From an uncultured Ruminococcus sp. (GTDB lineage Bacteria; Bacillota; Clostridia; Oscillospirales; Acutalibacteraceae): DNA of 64,000 nt. The position numbers and the translations under genes were made by a program. The notes beneath the pieces were generated by a model. The model was not told where the DNA came from, made no database searches, and saw only the letters and a list, made by a program, of their open reading frames with translations. Below, one piece after another: positions 15,434 through 23,455 of the stretch. The first letter of the stretch is position 1; each line of letters starts with the position of its first letter. The stretch spans positions 1-64,000 of the forward strand of contig UQQD01000004.1 in assembly GCA_900543095.1 (NCBI GenBank). Direction: 5' to 3'.

Positions 15434-16284
15434 GAAATCCTCCTGTATTCTCCGCACAACCAAGTTGTGAGAAGATGTATGCTAATGTTCTGTTTTATTT
15501 TTATCCGAGCCTGATTTGTAATTTCAATCAGTTCGATTATTTGTCCCTTTGTAAGCCTTGCGGCTGTATTTTTTGCAAGCTCCGAGTCTGTTTCGGGTTT
15601 TGAGTAAACAAGCGTTTTCAGCCCGTCACGCAAAATAAGTGTGACGCAGGACAATATTTCATCCGAAAAATCCTTGTTTTCAAGCGTATTTAACGCTTTG
15701 AGCAGGTCATATTCCCTTGACGAAATGATTCCGCCGACAATGCTCCTTGCGTTTTCAAGCATATTTTCATCAACGGCTCTTTCACTGTCTATTCTTATTG
15801 AACTGCAGCGTGAGCGGATAGTTGTCAACAGCTTTTGTGCGCTGCTGCAAAGCAAAATAAAATATACGTTTTTAGGCGGTTCTTCAAGCGTTTTGAGCAG
15901 TGCATTCTGAGCAACGACCGACAGCCCGTTGTCTGCGTTTTCAAAAACATATACCTTTGCGTTTGCTTCGTTGGGAATTATATATGAATCCTTTATAATA
16001 CTCTTTATCTGATCTATGGAATAGGTGTTTGATTTGTTTACCGGCTTTGGATAACTAATATCAGCGTGAGCTTTGTCAAATGCTTTTTTGCATTGATTGC
16101 ATTTTCCGCAGGGCCTGTCAGATGATATGCAGACAAGATACATTGAAAGGAATTTTGCGTATTCAAGCAGTTTTTCGCTGTTGTCACATTCAATTATGAC
16201 GGCGTGCGGAATTTTTTCATTGCTTTCAAGCGACGCCAAAGCCGTTTTTTCAGCGGCATTAAAGTCAAAACCGTTAAAATTCAA
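15421..16284 (-). CDS. holB: DNA polymerase III delta' subunit (HolB)
   Basis: A 287-residue clamp-loader subunit. It has the zinc-binding cluster (CGKCNQCKKA), the Ser-Arg-Cys sensor motif (TIRSRC), and ALLKTLEEPP, which is conserved in delta'. As in other delta' proteins the P-loop is degenerate. The start is TTG at 16284 with GAGGAGG seven bases upstream. It helps load the sliding clamp at the replication fork. It overlaps ricT, giving the conserved holB-ricT pair. Confidence 0.93.
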   Translation of the reverse strand: MNFNGFDFNAAEKTALASLESNEKIPHAVIIECDNSEKLLEYAKFLSMYLVCISSDRPCGKCNQCKKAFDKAHADISYPKPVNKSNTYSIDQIKSIIKDSYIIPNEANAKVYVFENADNGLSVVAQNALLKTLEEPPKNVYFILLCSSAQKLLTTIRSRCSSIRIDSERAVDENMLENARSIVGGIISSREYDLLKALNTLENKDFSDEILSCVTLILRDGLKTLVYSKPETDSELAKNTAARLTKGQIIELIEITNQARIKIKQNISIHLLTTWLCGEYRRISWQR

Positions 16285-16300
16285 CGCAATTCCTCCTCTG

Positions 16301-16389
16301 ATTCAAATCGGAGGTTATACCTCCCGCCGAAATTCCGAAGCGACCCCTCAGCCCAATAGGCGAGAGACATTTGCACTTAAATTATATCA
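16301..16389 (+). repeat. Dispersed intergenic repeat, copy F (3' part only)
   Basis: It carries only the 3' half: GCCGAAATTCCGAAGCGACCCCTCAG, a small hairpin (GCCCAATAGGC) and the conserved end GAGACATTTGCACTTAAATTATA. It lies between holB and the phosphodiesterase gene, both on the opposite strand. Confidence 0.65.
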
Positions 16390-16412
16390 CAAACCGACCT
16401 TTGTTTCCATAG

Positions 16413-16883
16413 CTACTTTACATTAACAACATTTGTAACGATGTCGCCCTTGTCGGTTATGTCAATGTAGCCGTAGCTTGCGTTATATCCGCTGCAGGCG
16501 CCGGGATTCATAATGTACAGTCCGTCGTCATATTCGGTCATTCGATTATGCGTGTGACCAAACAGCAGAATGTCCGCCTTTTCTTCTCTTGCGGCGCAGA
16601 CAAGGTTATATGTAGTAAACTTTGCGTTATAAAGATGCCCGTGCGTTACAAAAATTGTTTTGCCGCAGATACGCAGAATTTCTTTTGATAATAACGTGCT
16701 GCCGAAATCGCAGTTTCCGCGCACACCTACGATCATCTTGTCTTTATAATTGTTTTTAAGGTATTGAACCTGCTCGTCGCCGTCGCCGCAATGGATTATA
16801 ACTTCGGCGTCAGGCTGAGATTTTACGGCACTCAAAAGGCTTCTGAGATCTCCGTGAGTGTCGGAAATAACCAAAATCCGCAT
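16413..16883 (-). CDS. YfcE/MJ0936-type metallophosphoesterase
   Basis: A 156-residue calcineurin-like phosphoesterase. The metal ligands are seen in order: SDTHGD, HCGDGD, GVRGNCDF, VTHGH and FGHTHNR. The family contains small phosphodiesterases acting on cyclic or artificial phosphodiesters; the natural substrate is unclear. The ATG at 16883 with CGGAG upstream gives a protein that starts directly with MRILVISDTHGD. It is divergent from the three small genes that follow, with about 55 bases between the starts. Confidence 0.88.
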   Translation of the reverse strand: MRILVISDTHGDLRSLLSAVKSQPDAEVIIHCGDGDEQVQYLKNNYKDKMIVGVRGNCDFGSTLLSKEILRICGKTIFVTHGHLYNAKFTTYNLVCAAREEKADILLFGHTHNRMTEYDDGLYIMNPGACSGYNASYGYIDITDKGDIVTNVVNVK

Positions 16884-16938
16884 AAAAAACTCCGTTCTAA
16901 AATAATAAATTCGGCATAGTATATTGTGAGGTGGTTTT

Positions 16939-17181
16939 ATGTCCGATGAAAAAAATATGAACAAGATGATAGGCGAGCTGTCAAAGCGGCTTGGCGTTTC
17001 GTCCGACAAAATAAGAAACGCCGCCGAAAAAGGAAATGTTGACGATATATTAAAAAATTCCGACAGCAGTGACGCCGATAAAATAAGCGAGATACTGAAA
17101 GACCCGCAAAAGACAAAAGAGATACTCTCCTCTCCTCAGGCTCAGGCGCTGATGAAAATGCTCGGAGAAACTCCCGAATAA
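16939..17181 (+). CDS. Small helical protein, unknown function (first of three)
   Basis: An 80-residue, charged, all-helical protein with no signal peptide. GAGGTGG precedes the ATG. The C-terminal part (ILKDPQKTKEILSSPQAQAL) has the repeated Asp/Asn-Pro, helix, Pro pattern seen in STI1-like motifs, but the match is weak. It is followed after 23 bases by the 123-residue gene and then the 109-residue gene, so the three make an operon. Function not recognised. Confidence 0.7.
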   Translation: MSDEKNMNKMIGELSKRLGVSSDKIRNAAEKGNVDDILKNSDSSDADKISEILKDPQKTKEILSSPQAQALMKMLGETPE

Positions 17182-17204
17182 CGCCAAAAGAAAGGATGAA
17201 ATAA

Positions 17205-17576
17205 ATGTCCGAAATAGAAGACAAAATCAGTCAGATACTGAGCAATCCCGAAGCATTAAAGCAGGTGCAGAGCCTCGGCAGACAGCTGGGGCTTTCGGGA
17301 GCAGAGCCAAAGGAGCCTGCTCCTGCACCGCCGATACCGAGTATGCCGTCAATGATGCCGAAAAGCGATATGATGAGCGATGATATGCTTACGGCGGTAA
17401 CACGTCTTGCACCGTTAATGCAAAAAATGAAAAGCGACGACGACACAACAAGGCTTTTGTATGCACTGCGCCCGTTTTTGAGCGCCGAAAAGCAAAAAAA
17501 GCTTGATAACGCCGAAAAGCTTATGAAATTCATAAAAATAATTCCGTTTCTTAAAGAAAACGGGTTATTCTTTTAA
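17205..17576 (+). CDS. Small Met/Pro-rich protein, unknown function (second of three)
   Basis: A 123-residue protein. The N-terminal 30 residues (ILSNPEALKQVQSLGRQLG) resemble the end of the preceding 80-residue protein. A Pro/Met-rich linker follows (about residues 38-58), then a charged helical domain (LAPLMQKMKSDDDTTRLLYA, LRPFLSAEKQKKLDNA). AAAGGA precedes the ATG. No membrane segment. I do not recognise it; homologous small operons seem common in Clostridia, but I cannot confirm that here. Confidence 0.7.
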   Translation: MSEIEDKISQILSNPEALKQVQSLGRQLGLSGAEPKEPAPAPPIPSMPSMMPKSDMMSDDMLTAVTRLAPLMQKMKSDDDTTRLLYALRPFLSAEKQKKLDNAEKLMKFIKIIPFLKENGLFF

Positions 17577-17588
17577 GGGGGTCAGACC

Positions 17589-17918
17589 GTGCCGAGTTTT
17601 GAAGAAGAAGCGTTTGCAAGAGCACAGCAGATGCACCGACGTTCTCAATCGGGTAATGCAGGCTCGTCTTCGCCTCAAAGAGGGGCAGCCCGAACTTATA
17701 ATCAAGCGGGCAGCCAAACAAGAAAAGAAGAAAACAGGGAAGAGCCTAAGTCGGAAAAACATAAGAGTCAATCGCCTGATATCGGCGAAAAATCAACGAC
17801 ATTGGATAACCTGTTTCAGGATAAAGAGCGCAGCCTTATAATGATTCTGTTGGTGCTTCTTATGGACGAAAAGCCCGATCCGACCTTGCTTTTGTCGCTT
17901 ATGTACATTTTGCTTTGA
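17589..17918 (+). CDS. Small protein with disordered middle, unknown function (third of three)
   Basis: A 109-residue protein with GTG start at 17589 and GGGGG upstream. The N-terminal 20 residues are helical. The middle (about residues 18-70) is rich in Ser, Gln, Lys and Glu and looks disordered. The C-terminal 30 residues (SLIMILLVLLMDEKPDPTLL, then LSLMYILL) are hydrophobic and amphipathic. Its TGA abuts the proA stop codon on the other strand with no base between, and I see no terminator between these convergent genes. Confidence 0.65.
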   Translation: MPSFEEEAFARAQQMHRRSQSGNAGSSSPQRGAARTYNQAGSQTRKEENREEPKSEKHKSQSPDIGEKSTTLDNLFQDKERSLIMILLVLLMDEKPDPTLLLSLMYILL

Positions 17919-19163
17919 TTACCTTATCTGACCGTTGCCCCTGATTATAAATTTGTTGCTTGTAAGCTCATTAAGCCCCAAAGGACCTCTTGCGTGCAGT
18001 TTTTGTGTGGAAATACCGATTTCTGCGCCGAGCCCGAATTCTCCGCCGTCCGTAAAGCGTGTTGATGAATTTACATAAACAGCCGCAGAATCAACCGCTG
18101 CAGTGAACTTGTTTGCGCTTGCATAGTCGCTTGTGACAATACATTCGCTGTGCCCTGTGCTGTACTTTGCAATATGATTAAGTGCGTCGTCAAGGCTGTC
18201 AACTACCTTGACTGCGAGAATGTAATCAAGGAACTCAACGGCATAATCGTTTTCCGTTGCAGGAACAACGCAGTCGCCGAGAATAGCCCTTGTTTTTTCA
18301 CAGCCGCGAATCTCAACATTCTTTTTATCAAGCTCTGCCTTTATCTTTGGCAGGGCTTTTTCTGCAATGTCCTTGTGTACAAGCACTGTTTCTATTGCGT
18401 TGCAGACCGAAGGACGTGAGGTTTTTGCATTGTATATGATATTTGCCGCCATATCAATGTCGGCGCTCTTGTCAACATAAACGTGGCAGTTGCCTACGCC
18501 TGTTTCAATAACGGGAACCTTTGCGTTTTCCACAACGCTTTTGATAAGTCCTGCGCCGCCTCTCGGAATAAGAACGTCAAGATAATCCGAAAGCTGCATA
18601 AGCTCGGTTGCGCTTTGACGTGACGTGTCGGTAACAAGCGAGATACAGTCACGGGGCAAGCCGACCTTTTCGATTGCGTCGCACATAATATTTGAAATAG
18701 CTGTGTTTGAATTAATTGCCTCTTTGCCGCCTCTCAAAATTACTGCGCTTCCTGCCTTAAGGCAAAGAGCCGCCGCATCTGAGGTTACATTTGGGCGAGC
18801 CTCAAAAATTATGCCGATAACTCCCATAGGTACGGCGATTTTTTCAATCTGCAAGCCGTTTTTAAGAGTTCTTCCGTCAAGCACCCTGCCGACAGGATCC
18901 GGGAAAGCGGCAACCTGTTCCACGCCGTCCGCCATTCCGTTAATACGGCTTTCGTCAAGGCTGAGACGGTCAAGCAGCGAAGCTTTAAGCCCTGAGGCCT
19001 TTCCGTTTTCAAGGTCAATTTTATTTGCGTTTATTATAGCCTGAGCATTTGCTCTCAGTGCCGATGCAATGGCATATAAGGCATCGTCCTTTTTCGAGCC
19101 TGCGGTTATAAGGAAGCGTGAGGCTTCTTTTGCTTTTGCACCCATAATTTCAAGCTGAGTCAT
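17919..19163 (-). CDS. proA: Glutamate-5-semialdehyde dehydrogenase (ProA)
   Basis: A 414-residue aldehyde-dehydrogenase-superfamily enzyme that reduces gamma-glutamyl phosphate to glutamate semialdehyde with NADPH in proline synthesis. The N-terminal region, the Rossmann part (GVIGIIFEARPNVTSDAAAL) and the catalytic Cys region (SRPSVCNAIETVLVH) are all present. AGGAGG lies seven bases before the ATG. It is the second gene of proBA, 15 bases after proB, and ends flush against a convergent gene. Confidence 0.96.
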   Translation of the reverse strand: MTQLEIMGAKAKEASRFLITAGSKKDDALYAIASALRANAQAIINANKIDLENGKASGLKASLLDRLSLDESRINGMADGVEQVAAFPDPVGRVLDGRTLKNGLQIEKIAVPMGVIGIIFEARPNVTSDAAALCLKAGSAVILRGGKEAINSNTAISNIMCDAIEKVGLPRDCISLVTDTSRQSATELMQLSDYLDVLIPRGGAGLIKSVVENAKVPVIETGVGNCHVYVDKSADIDMAANIIYNAKTSRPSVCNAIETVLVHKDIAEKALPKIKAELDKKNVEIRGCEKTRAILGDCVVPATENDYAVEFLDYILAVKVVDSLDDALNHIAKYSTGHSECIVTSDYASANKFTAAVDSAAVYVNSSTRFTDGGEFGLGAEIGISTQKLHARGPLGLNELTSNKFIIRGNGQIR

Positions 19164-19178
19164 ATTAATTTCCTCCTG

Positions 19179-19964
19179 TTACTTTTTTGCGGTAAACATT
19201 GTTCCCGTGTTTATTCCGTCTAAAATCTTATAAATATTTTCAGGTGTTGAGCCGTTTATTACATAAACATCTATCCCACGCTTTGTGGCATAGTCGGCGG
19301 CCTGAAGCTTTGTTATCATTCCGCCCGTACCGCGGTTTGAACCCGATCCTGCCGCCATATCAAGAATTTTTTTGTCAATGCTTTCAACAACATCTATCTT
19401 TTTTGCGTCGGGGTTTGTGCGCGGATTCGAGTCGTAAAGTCCGTCTATGTCGGTTAAAATTATAAGCCTGTCCGCACAAACCAGCCTTGCAACGATTGCC
19501 GACAGCATATCGTTATCGCCGAAGTTGTTGCCGTCAAGCTCATCAATGGCGACGGTATCGTTTTCGTTTATAATTGGTATTATGTTCATATTGAGAAGCT
19601 CATTGATTGTGTTTATAACGTTCTGACGCTTTTGGTCGGTTTCTACTGCGTAGCGTGTCAAAAGTATCTGAGCCACCGAGTGGTTGTATTCACCGAACAG
19701 CTTATCGTACATATACATAAGCTCGCATTGTCCGATTGCGGCAAGCGCCTGCTTCTTTTTGTTTTCGGCAGGTCGTTTTTCAAGTCCTGCTTTGCCCATT
19801 CCTACGCCGATTGCGCCCGAAGAAACAAGTATTATTTCTTCACCGCTGTTCTGCAAATCCGAAAGTACCTTGCAGAGCTTTTCGATTCTTCTGTAATTTA
19901 TTTTTCCGTTGTCATATGTCAGCGTAGATGTGCCTACCTTGATAACGGTGCGTTCCTTTTCCAT
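19179..19964 (-). CDS. proB: Glutamate 5-kinase (ProB), short form without PUA domain
   Basis: A 261-residue amino-acid kinase that phosphorylates glutamate, the first step of proline synthesis. It has KVGTSTLTYDNG at the start, LVSSGAIGVGMGK, NENDTVAIDE, and the ATP site GSNRGTGGMITKLQAA. The usual long form is about 367 residues with a C-terminal PUA domain; that domain is absent here, so proline feedback or oligomer state may differ. It forms an operon with proA. Confidence 0.95.
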   Translation of the reverse strand: MEKERTVIKVGTSTLTYDNGKINYRRIEKLCKVLSDLQNSGEEIILVSSGAIGVGMGKAGLEKRPAENKKKQALAAIGQCELMYMYDKLFGEYNHSVAQILLTRYAVETDQKRQNVINTINELLNMNIIPIINENDTVAIDELDGNNFGDNDMLSAIVARLVCADRLIILTDIDGLYDSNPRTNPDAKKIDVVESIDKKILDMAAGSGSNRGTGGMITKLQAADYATKRGIDVYVINGSTPENIYKILDGINTGTMFTAKK

Positions 19965-20043
19965 AAATACACCCGTTCCTTTAATAAATAAAACTATTTT
20001 GATTATAGCATACTTTGTAGGAGTTTTACAAGATTTTTTGCAT

Positions 20044-20069
20044 AAAAAAGGGGCGGATTGCTCCGCCCC
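20044..20069 (-). terminator. Terminator of the pdxK-ECF-radical SAM operon
   Basis: An 8-bp GC-rich stem (GGGGCGGA / TCCGCCCC) with TTGC loop; on the minus strand it is followed by TTTTTTATG. It sits just after the radical SAM stop. Confidence 0.93.
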
Positions 20070-20077
20070 GATTAATA

Positions 20078-20686
20078 TTAACCTGAATATTTTCTCACAC
20101 GCAGAGGAATTTTAAGATCATCTGCGATTTTTTGACATTTTTCAACCTCATCCGCCCCGATAACGTCAACTACTGAAAAAGCTACATTTTGAGTATATGA
20201 CCTGCATTTTTTTGCAAAGTCAAGCATTGCGTCATACGACTTTATTCCAAACACGGGTCTTACGGTATTAAGGTAATCCTCCTTGTTTGAACAGTTTAAG
20301 CTGATCGAAACGGCGTCGATGTTTTCACATAGCTCTTTTGAAATATCACGTCCGTTAATAAGAGAACCGAGTCCGTTTGTATTTACCCTTGTTTTAAGTC
20401 CGAGACTTCTTAAATACCCGGCGGATTTGATAAGCACATCAAACGAATTTGTCGGTTCGCCGTAGCCGCAGAAAACGACCTCAGCACGTTTTGAAAAATC
20501 GAAACCGTCAATAGCCTTTTTTACTTCGTCAAAGCTTGGATTATGGTCAAGCCACAGGTTTGAAGCCTCGCCGATAGCCTTTGTTTTGCTTCGTATGCAG
20601 AATGTGCAGGCGCAGGGACATTTGTTTGTGATGTTCAGATACACATTGTTGTTGTATGTATATATGATCTCCTCATATTCAGACAT
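20078..20686 (-). CDS. Radical SAM protein paired with an ECF S component
   Basis: A 202-residue short radical SAM enzyme. The cluster motif CPCACTFCIR has the CxxxCxxC spacing, followed by VVFCGYGEPTNSFDVL, the SAM-binding GGE-like motif. From memory, this fits the TIGR04100/TatD-linked type of short radical SAM proteins that sit next to a small membrane protein in Clostridia. It ends a three-gene operon with pyridoxamine kinase and the ECF S component (four bases between genes). The reaction is unknown. B6 salvage or a related cofactor step is inferred only from context. Confidence 0.75.
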   Translation of the reverse strand: MSEYEEIIYTYNNNVYLNITNKCPCACTFCIRSKTKAIGEASNLWLDHNPSFDEVKKAIDGFDFSKRAEVVFCGYGEPTNSFDVLIKSAGYLRSLGLKTRVNTNGLGSLINGRDISKELCENIDAVSISLNCSNKEDYLNTVRPVFGIKSYDAMLDFAKKCRSYTQNVAFSVVDVIGADEVEKCQKIADDLKIPLRVRKYSG

Positions 20687-20690
20687 ATTT

Positions 20691-21257
20691 TCACCTCAGT
20701 GTTTCGGGAAGAATCCTTTGCTTGAATTTTATTGCGTCAAGTCCGAGTCCGAGAGCGATGTACAAAACCGCTCCGACCGTAGGCTGAAGCCACCATAGTG
20801 CAAGCTCGCCGACAGCGGCTGCCCATCCGTACATAAGACCGTTTGCAAGAAAATATCCGCCGACCGTTACCATTGTTGTGGGAATTATCATAATAAGATT
20901 GGGCAAATTTATTATTTTGCCGTTTTTACCGTGCTTTTTAAGAATTATTCCGCAGATAACAAACGGCAGTGCGTTAAATGCTTTGATAATTGCCGTAGGA
21001 AGTGCCCATTGTGCGTATCCCGACAGAAGGTCGGCAAGAGCTCCGCCGATAGATGCGGCAATTATTCCGAAAGGTCCGGGAAGCACGCTTGCGCCGAGAT
21101 ATATCATGGAATCGCCGGCGTGTGAATATCCAAGCGGCGTTGGAATTTTAATAAATGCCGTAGTCACAGTAACAAGCGCGGCAAACATTGCGGTTACCGC
21201 AATCATTTTTACGCTTGCGGTGGATTTTTGTTTGGTTTTTGAATTTTGAATGTTCAT
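20691..21257 (-). CDS. ECF transporter S component, likely vitamin B6-related
   Basis: About 188 residues with five to six hydrophobic segments and the ECF S-component look (MIAVTAMFAALVTVTTAFI near the N-terminus, then SMIYLGASVLPGPFGIIAAS). The S component binds the vitamin and works with a shared EcfAA'T module, which is not in this window. The ATG at 21257 with AGGAGG upstream is chosen over an in-frame start at 21323 that would overlap pdxK. It starts one base after the pyridoxamine kinase stop, so pyridoxine or a related compound is the likely substrate; this is inference from position. Confidence 0.75.
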   Translation of the reverse strand: MNIQNSKTKQKSTASVKMIAVTAMFAALVTVTTAFIKIPTPLGYSHAGDSMIYLGASVLPGPFGIIAASIGGALADLLSGYAQWALPTAIIKAFNALPFVICGIILKKHGKNGKIINLPNLIMIIPTTMVTVGGYFLANGLMYGWAAAVGELALWWLQPTVGAVLYIALGLGLDAIKFKQRILPETLR

Positions 21258-21258
21258 A

Positions 21259-22104
21259 TTAATTCCTCCTGTCGGAAAGCTCACAGATAAATTTTTCAAA
21301 ATTAACGCCGTAATTCGGGTCATAGGGCGTTTTTATTGTGTCGGCAGTGACCTTTTCGATGAATTTTGCGGCTTTTTCCGCCGCTTTTTCAAGCTTTTCG
21401 CCGTTTACAACAGAGGCGCACAGTATCGACGCAAAAATATCTCCCGTGCCCGAAAAACTTTCGCCGTACATCTTTGTTTTGACAAAGTAGCTGTCGGTTT
21501 TTGAAAAAACACCGTTATATATATGCTCGCCCGACCTTATGCCGGTAACAACGATTTTTTGACCGTCGTGTGCAAAGGCTTTTTTAGCCGTGTCGAAAAC
21601 AGCCTCGGCATAATACCTGTCATTCTGCTTTGAAACAAGGTCGTTGTAATCAACGTCCGACAAAATGCACAGCTCGGTGAGGTTTGGCGTTACAAGATCG
21701 GCTTTTTTGGCTAGCGCCCTCATTTTGTCACAGGTGATTTTGTTATATGCGGAATATATCCTGCCGTTATCGCCCATAACGGGATCAACCAGCACGACAT
21801 TGTGCGGTCTTCCGAAAGCGTCGATAAAATCCGAGATAATATCAATCTGCCTTTCGCTTGCAACATATCCCGAATATATGCCGTCAAATACTTCGCCGTT
21901 TTTTTGCCACATATCAATGTATGTATTAAGACTGTCGGTCAAATACACACAGCGGTAATTTTTAAAGCCTGTTTGATTTGTAAGCACTGCGGTGGGTACA
22001 GGGCAGGGCTGAACGCCCATTGCGGAAAGAATTGCAATAGACGCGGTAAGCGAACATTTGCCGAAACCCGACAGATCGTTTATAACAGCTACTTTTTTTA
22101 TCAT
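21259..22104 (-). CDS. pdxK: Pyridoxamine / pyridoxal kinase (PdxK/PdxY type)
   Basis: A 281-residue ribokinase-fold enzyme. The N-terminal IKKVAVINDLSGFGKCSLT, VDPVMGDNGRIY, and the C-terminal catalytic GESFSGTGDIFASIL (anion hole and catalytic Asp) are all present. It phosphorylates B6 vitamers to the active cofactor forms in the cytoplasm. Some relatives use hydroxymethylpyrimidine, but the sequence around the active site favours B6. It is the first gene of the operon; repeated ACTGTAC-type sites lie upstream. Confidence 0.88.
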   Translation of the reverse strand: MIKKVAVINDLSGFGKCSLTASIAILSAMGVQPCPVPTAVLTNQTGFKNYRCVYLTDSLNTYIDMWQKNGEVFDGIYSGYVASERQIDIISDFIDAFGRPHNVVLVDPVMGDNGRIYSAYNKITCDKMRALAKKADLVTPNLTELCILSDVDYNDLVSKQNDRYYAEAVFDTAKKAFAHDGQKIVVTGIRSGEHIYNGVFSKTDSYFVKTKMYGESFSGTGDIFASILCASVVNGEKLEKAAEKAAKFIEKVTADTIKTPYDPNYGVNFEKFICELSDRRN

Positions 22105-22164
22105 ATTCTACTCCATGGAATAAAGTGTGTTCTTAAAAATCAGGGTATTTGCCAAGATTTTTAA

Positions 22165-22236
22165 GTACAGTTGAATTTTAGCATATAACTGTACGCTAAA
22201 AAATAGACAGTTTTAATAATTATTATAGGTACAGTT
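22165..22236 (-). promoter_or_regulatory. Repeated GTACAGTT sites upstream of pdxK, candidate operator
   Basis: GTACAGTT (22165-22172) and its complement AACTGTAC (22187-22194) form an inverted repeat, and a third copy (GTACAGTT) lies at 22229-22236 beside a minus-strand TATAAT (22227-22222). Sites of this kind suggest control by a dimeric regulator, perhaps a MocR/PdxR-type protein. Confidence 0.45.
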
Positions 22237-22253
22237 TGCAAAGCAAAATAACA

Positions 22254-22270
22254 GGCGGATATTCTCCGCC
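22254..22270 (-). terminator. Probable terminator after the cohesin-like lipoprotein
   Basis: A 6-bp GC stem (GGCGGA / TCCGCC) with a 5-base loop; on the minus strand TGTTATTTTG follows. The T run is weak. Confidence 0.55.
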
Positions 22271-22306
22271 CGCATATTTTATTAATGATGTTAATTTAAC
22301 AGCAGA

Positions 22307-23188
22307 TTATGAATAATCGCAGGTTAAATCAAGACCGCCCGTTGCCTCGTCATCGGCAACATAGGCTTTGCCGGAAACTCCTGTGGCAACTTCCCAAACA
22401 AACTTGGGAGTATAGCTGCCGCCCGACTTAACTTTGTATTTTACGGTCAAAAAGCCGTGATATTTTCCGAAATTATAGCCGTTGATATATGAGCCGTTAA
22501 ATCTGATCTCATCTTTAAGATCATAATTCAAAATACTTCCCATTTCGGCCTGCCCCTCAAGATATGCGTCCTCAACGCTGAGATAGTCGCCGTCATAAAC
22601 TACCTTTGCCTGGAAGTTTTCAAGCTTTTCGGGAGACGACAATTCATAAACGCAGGTCACCGTATCGCCTACGTCAAAACTTTTGCCGTCAATTTTTAAC
22701 GGATCGTTATTGTCGTTATCTTTATCGGACTTGCCTTGGGAACTTTCGTCTTTTTGCTCGCTTTTAGAACTTTGATTGTTGTCGGAATCGCCTTTGCCGT
22801 CCTCTTTGACTTCACTCGGCTCGGATTTTTGGGACTTTGAGTCACTTGACTTTTTGCCTATCTCGATTACCTTGTTGCCGCTGGGATCGGTTCCGTTTTC
22901 AACCTTAATTTTTTTACCGCTCGGGTCTGTTCCGTTTTGAACAATGATATTGCCCTCTGCGTCCGTTCCGTTTTCTACAACAATGGTACTGCCCTCGTCG
23001 TCAATAACGTAATAAGTTCCCTCAATCGTTTTTGAAACGACGCTTGTTCCTACCACAACTTCATCCTCGGTAGCTTCGCTGTTATCTCCGCATCCGGTCA
23101 TCAGGCTTGCGGTTGCAGTCGAAAGCACCACCAAAGAGGCAAGAATTGTGATAAGCGCTGTTTTTGATTTACTGTTTTTTTCGCTCAT
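22307..23188 (-). CDS. Lipoprotein with C-terminal cohesin-like domain
   Basis: A 293-residue protein. A hydrophobic N-terminal segment ends in a lipobox (LMTGC, Cys at about residue 33). Residues about 65-110 hold three copies of a VENGTDxxGxxI motif. A long Ser/Asp/Lys-rich linker spans about residues 112-165. The C-terminal 125 residues begin DVGDTVTCVYELSSPEKL, then FQAKVVYDGDYLSVEDA and GFLTVKYKVKSGG, the pattern of cohesin beta-sandwiches. A membrane-anchored cohesin next to a dockerin gene (divergent, 23456) would fit an amylosome or cellulosome anchor. The cohesin call is by pattern and unverified; other carbohydrate-binding folds are possible. Confidence 0.6.
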   Translation of the reverse strand: MSEKNSKSKTALITILASLVVLSTATASLMTGCGDNSEATEDEVVVGTSVVSKTIEGTYYVIDDEGSTIVVENGTDAEGNIIVQNGTDPSGKKIKVENGTDPSGNKVIEIGKKSSDSKSQKSEPSEVKEDGKGDSDNNQSSKSEQKDESSQGKSDKDNDNNDPLKIDGKSFDVGDTVTCVYELSSPEKLENFQAKVVYDGDYLSVEDAYLEGQAEMGSILNYDLKDEIRFNGSYINGYNFGKYHGFLTVKYKVKSGGSYTPKFVWEVATGVSGKAYVADDEATGGLDLTCDYS

Positions 23189-23352
23189 TTCTCCACTTCC
23201 TTATGTTCGCAAATATGTTAATTTGCGTGGTATTTGTTATGTATGCCGAATAAACTTTTTATTATTATACCAACTAATTTATTAAAAATAAAGAACATCA
23301 CAAAAAAATCATAATTTTTTCACATATAATTCAAATAATCAGTAAAATAGCC

Positions 23353-23393
23353 GTCAAAAGTTGTTTGACTTTTAATATATCAGATGATAAAAT
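23353..23393 (+). promoter_or_regulatory. Promoter of the CotH-dockerin gene with overlapping inverted repeat
   Basis: A -35 (TTGACT, 23365-23370), 17 bases, and -10 (TAAAAT, 23388-23393). An inverted repeat GTCAAA-N5-TTTGAC (23353-23369) overlaps the -35 and could be an operator. Confidence 0.6.
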
Positions 23394-23455
23394 TAATTTG
23401 TAAGGATTTTTTGGAAGTTTTGTTTACCTTGCACTATTTTACAGGAGTTGATACT

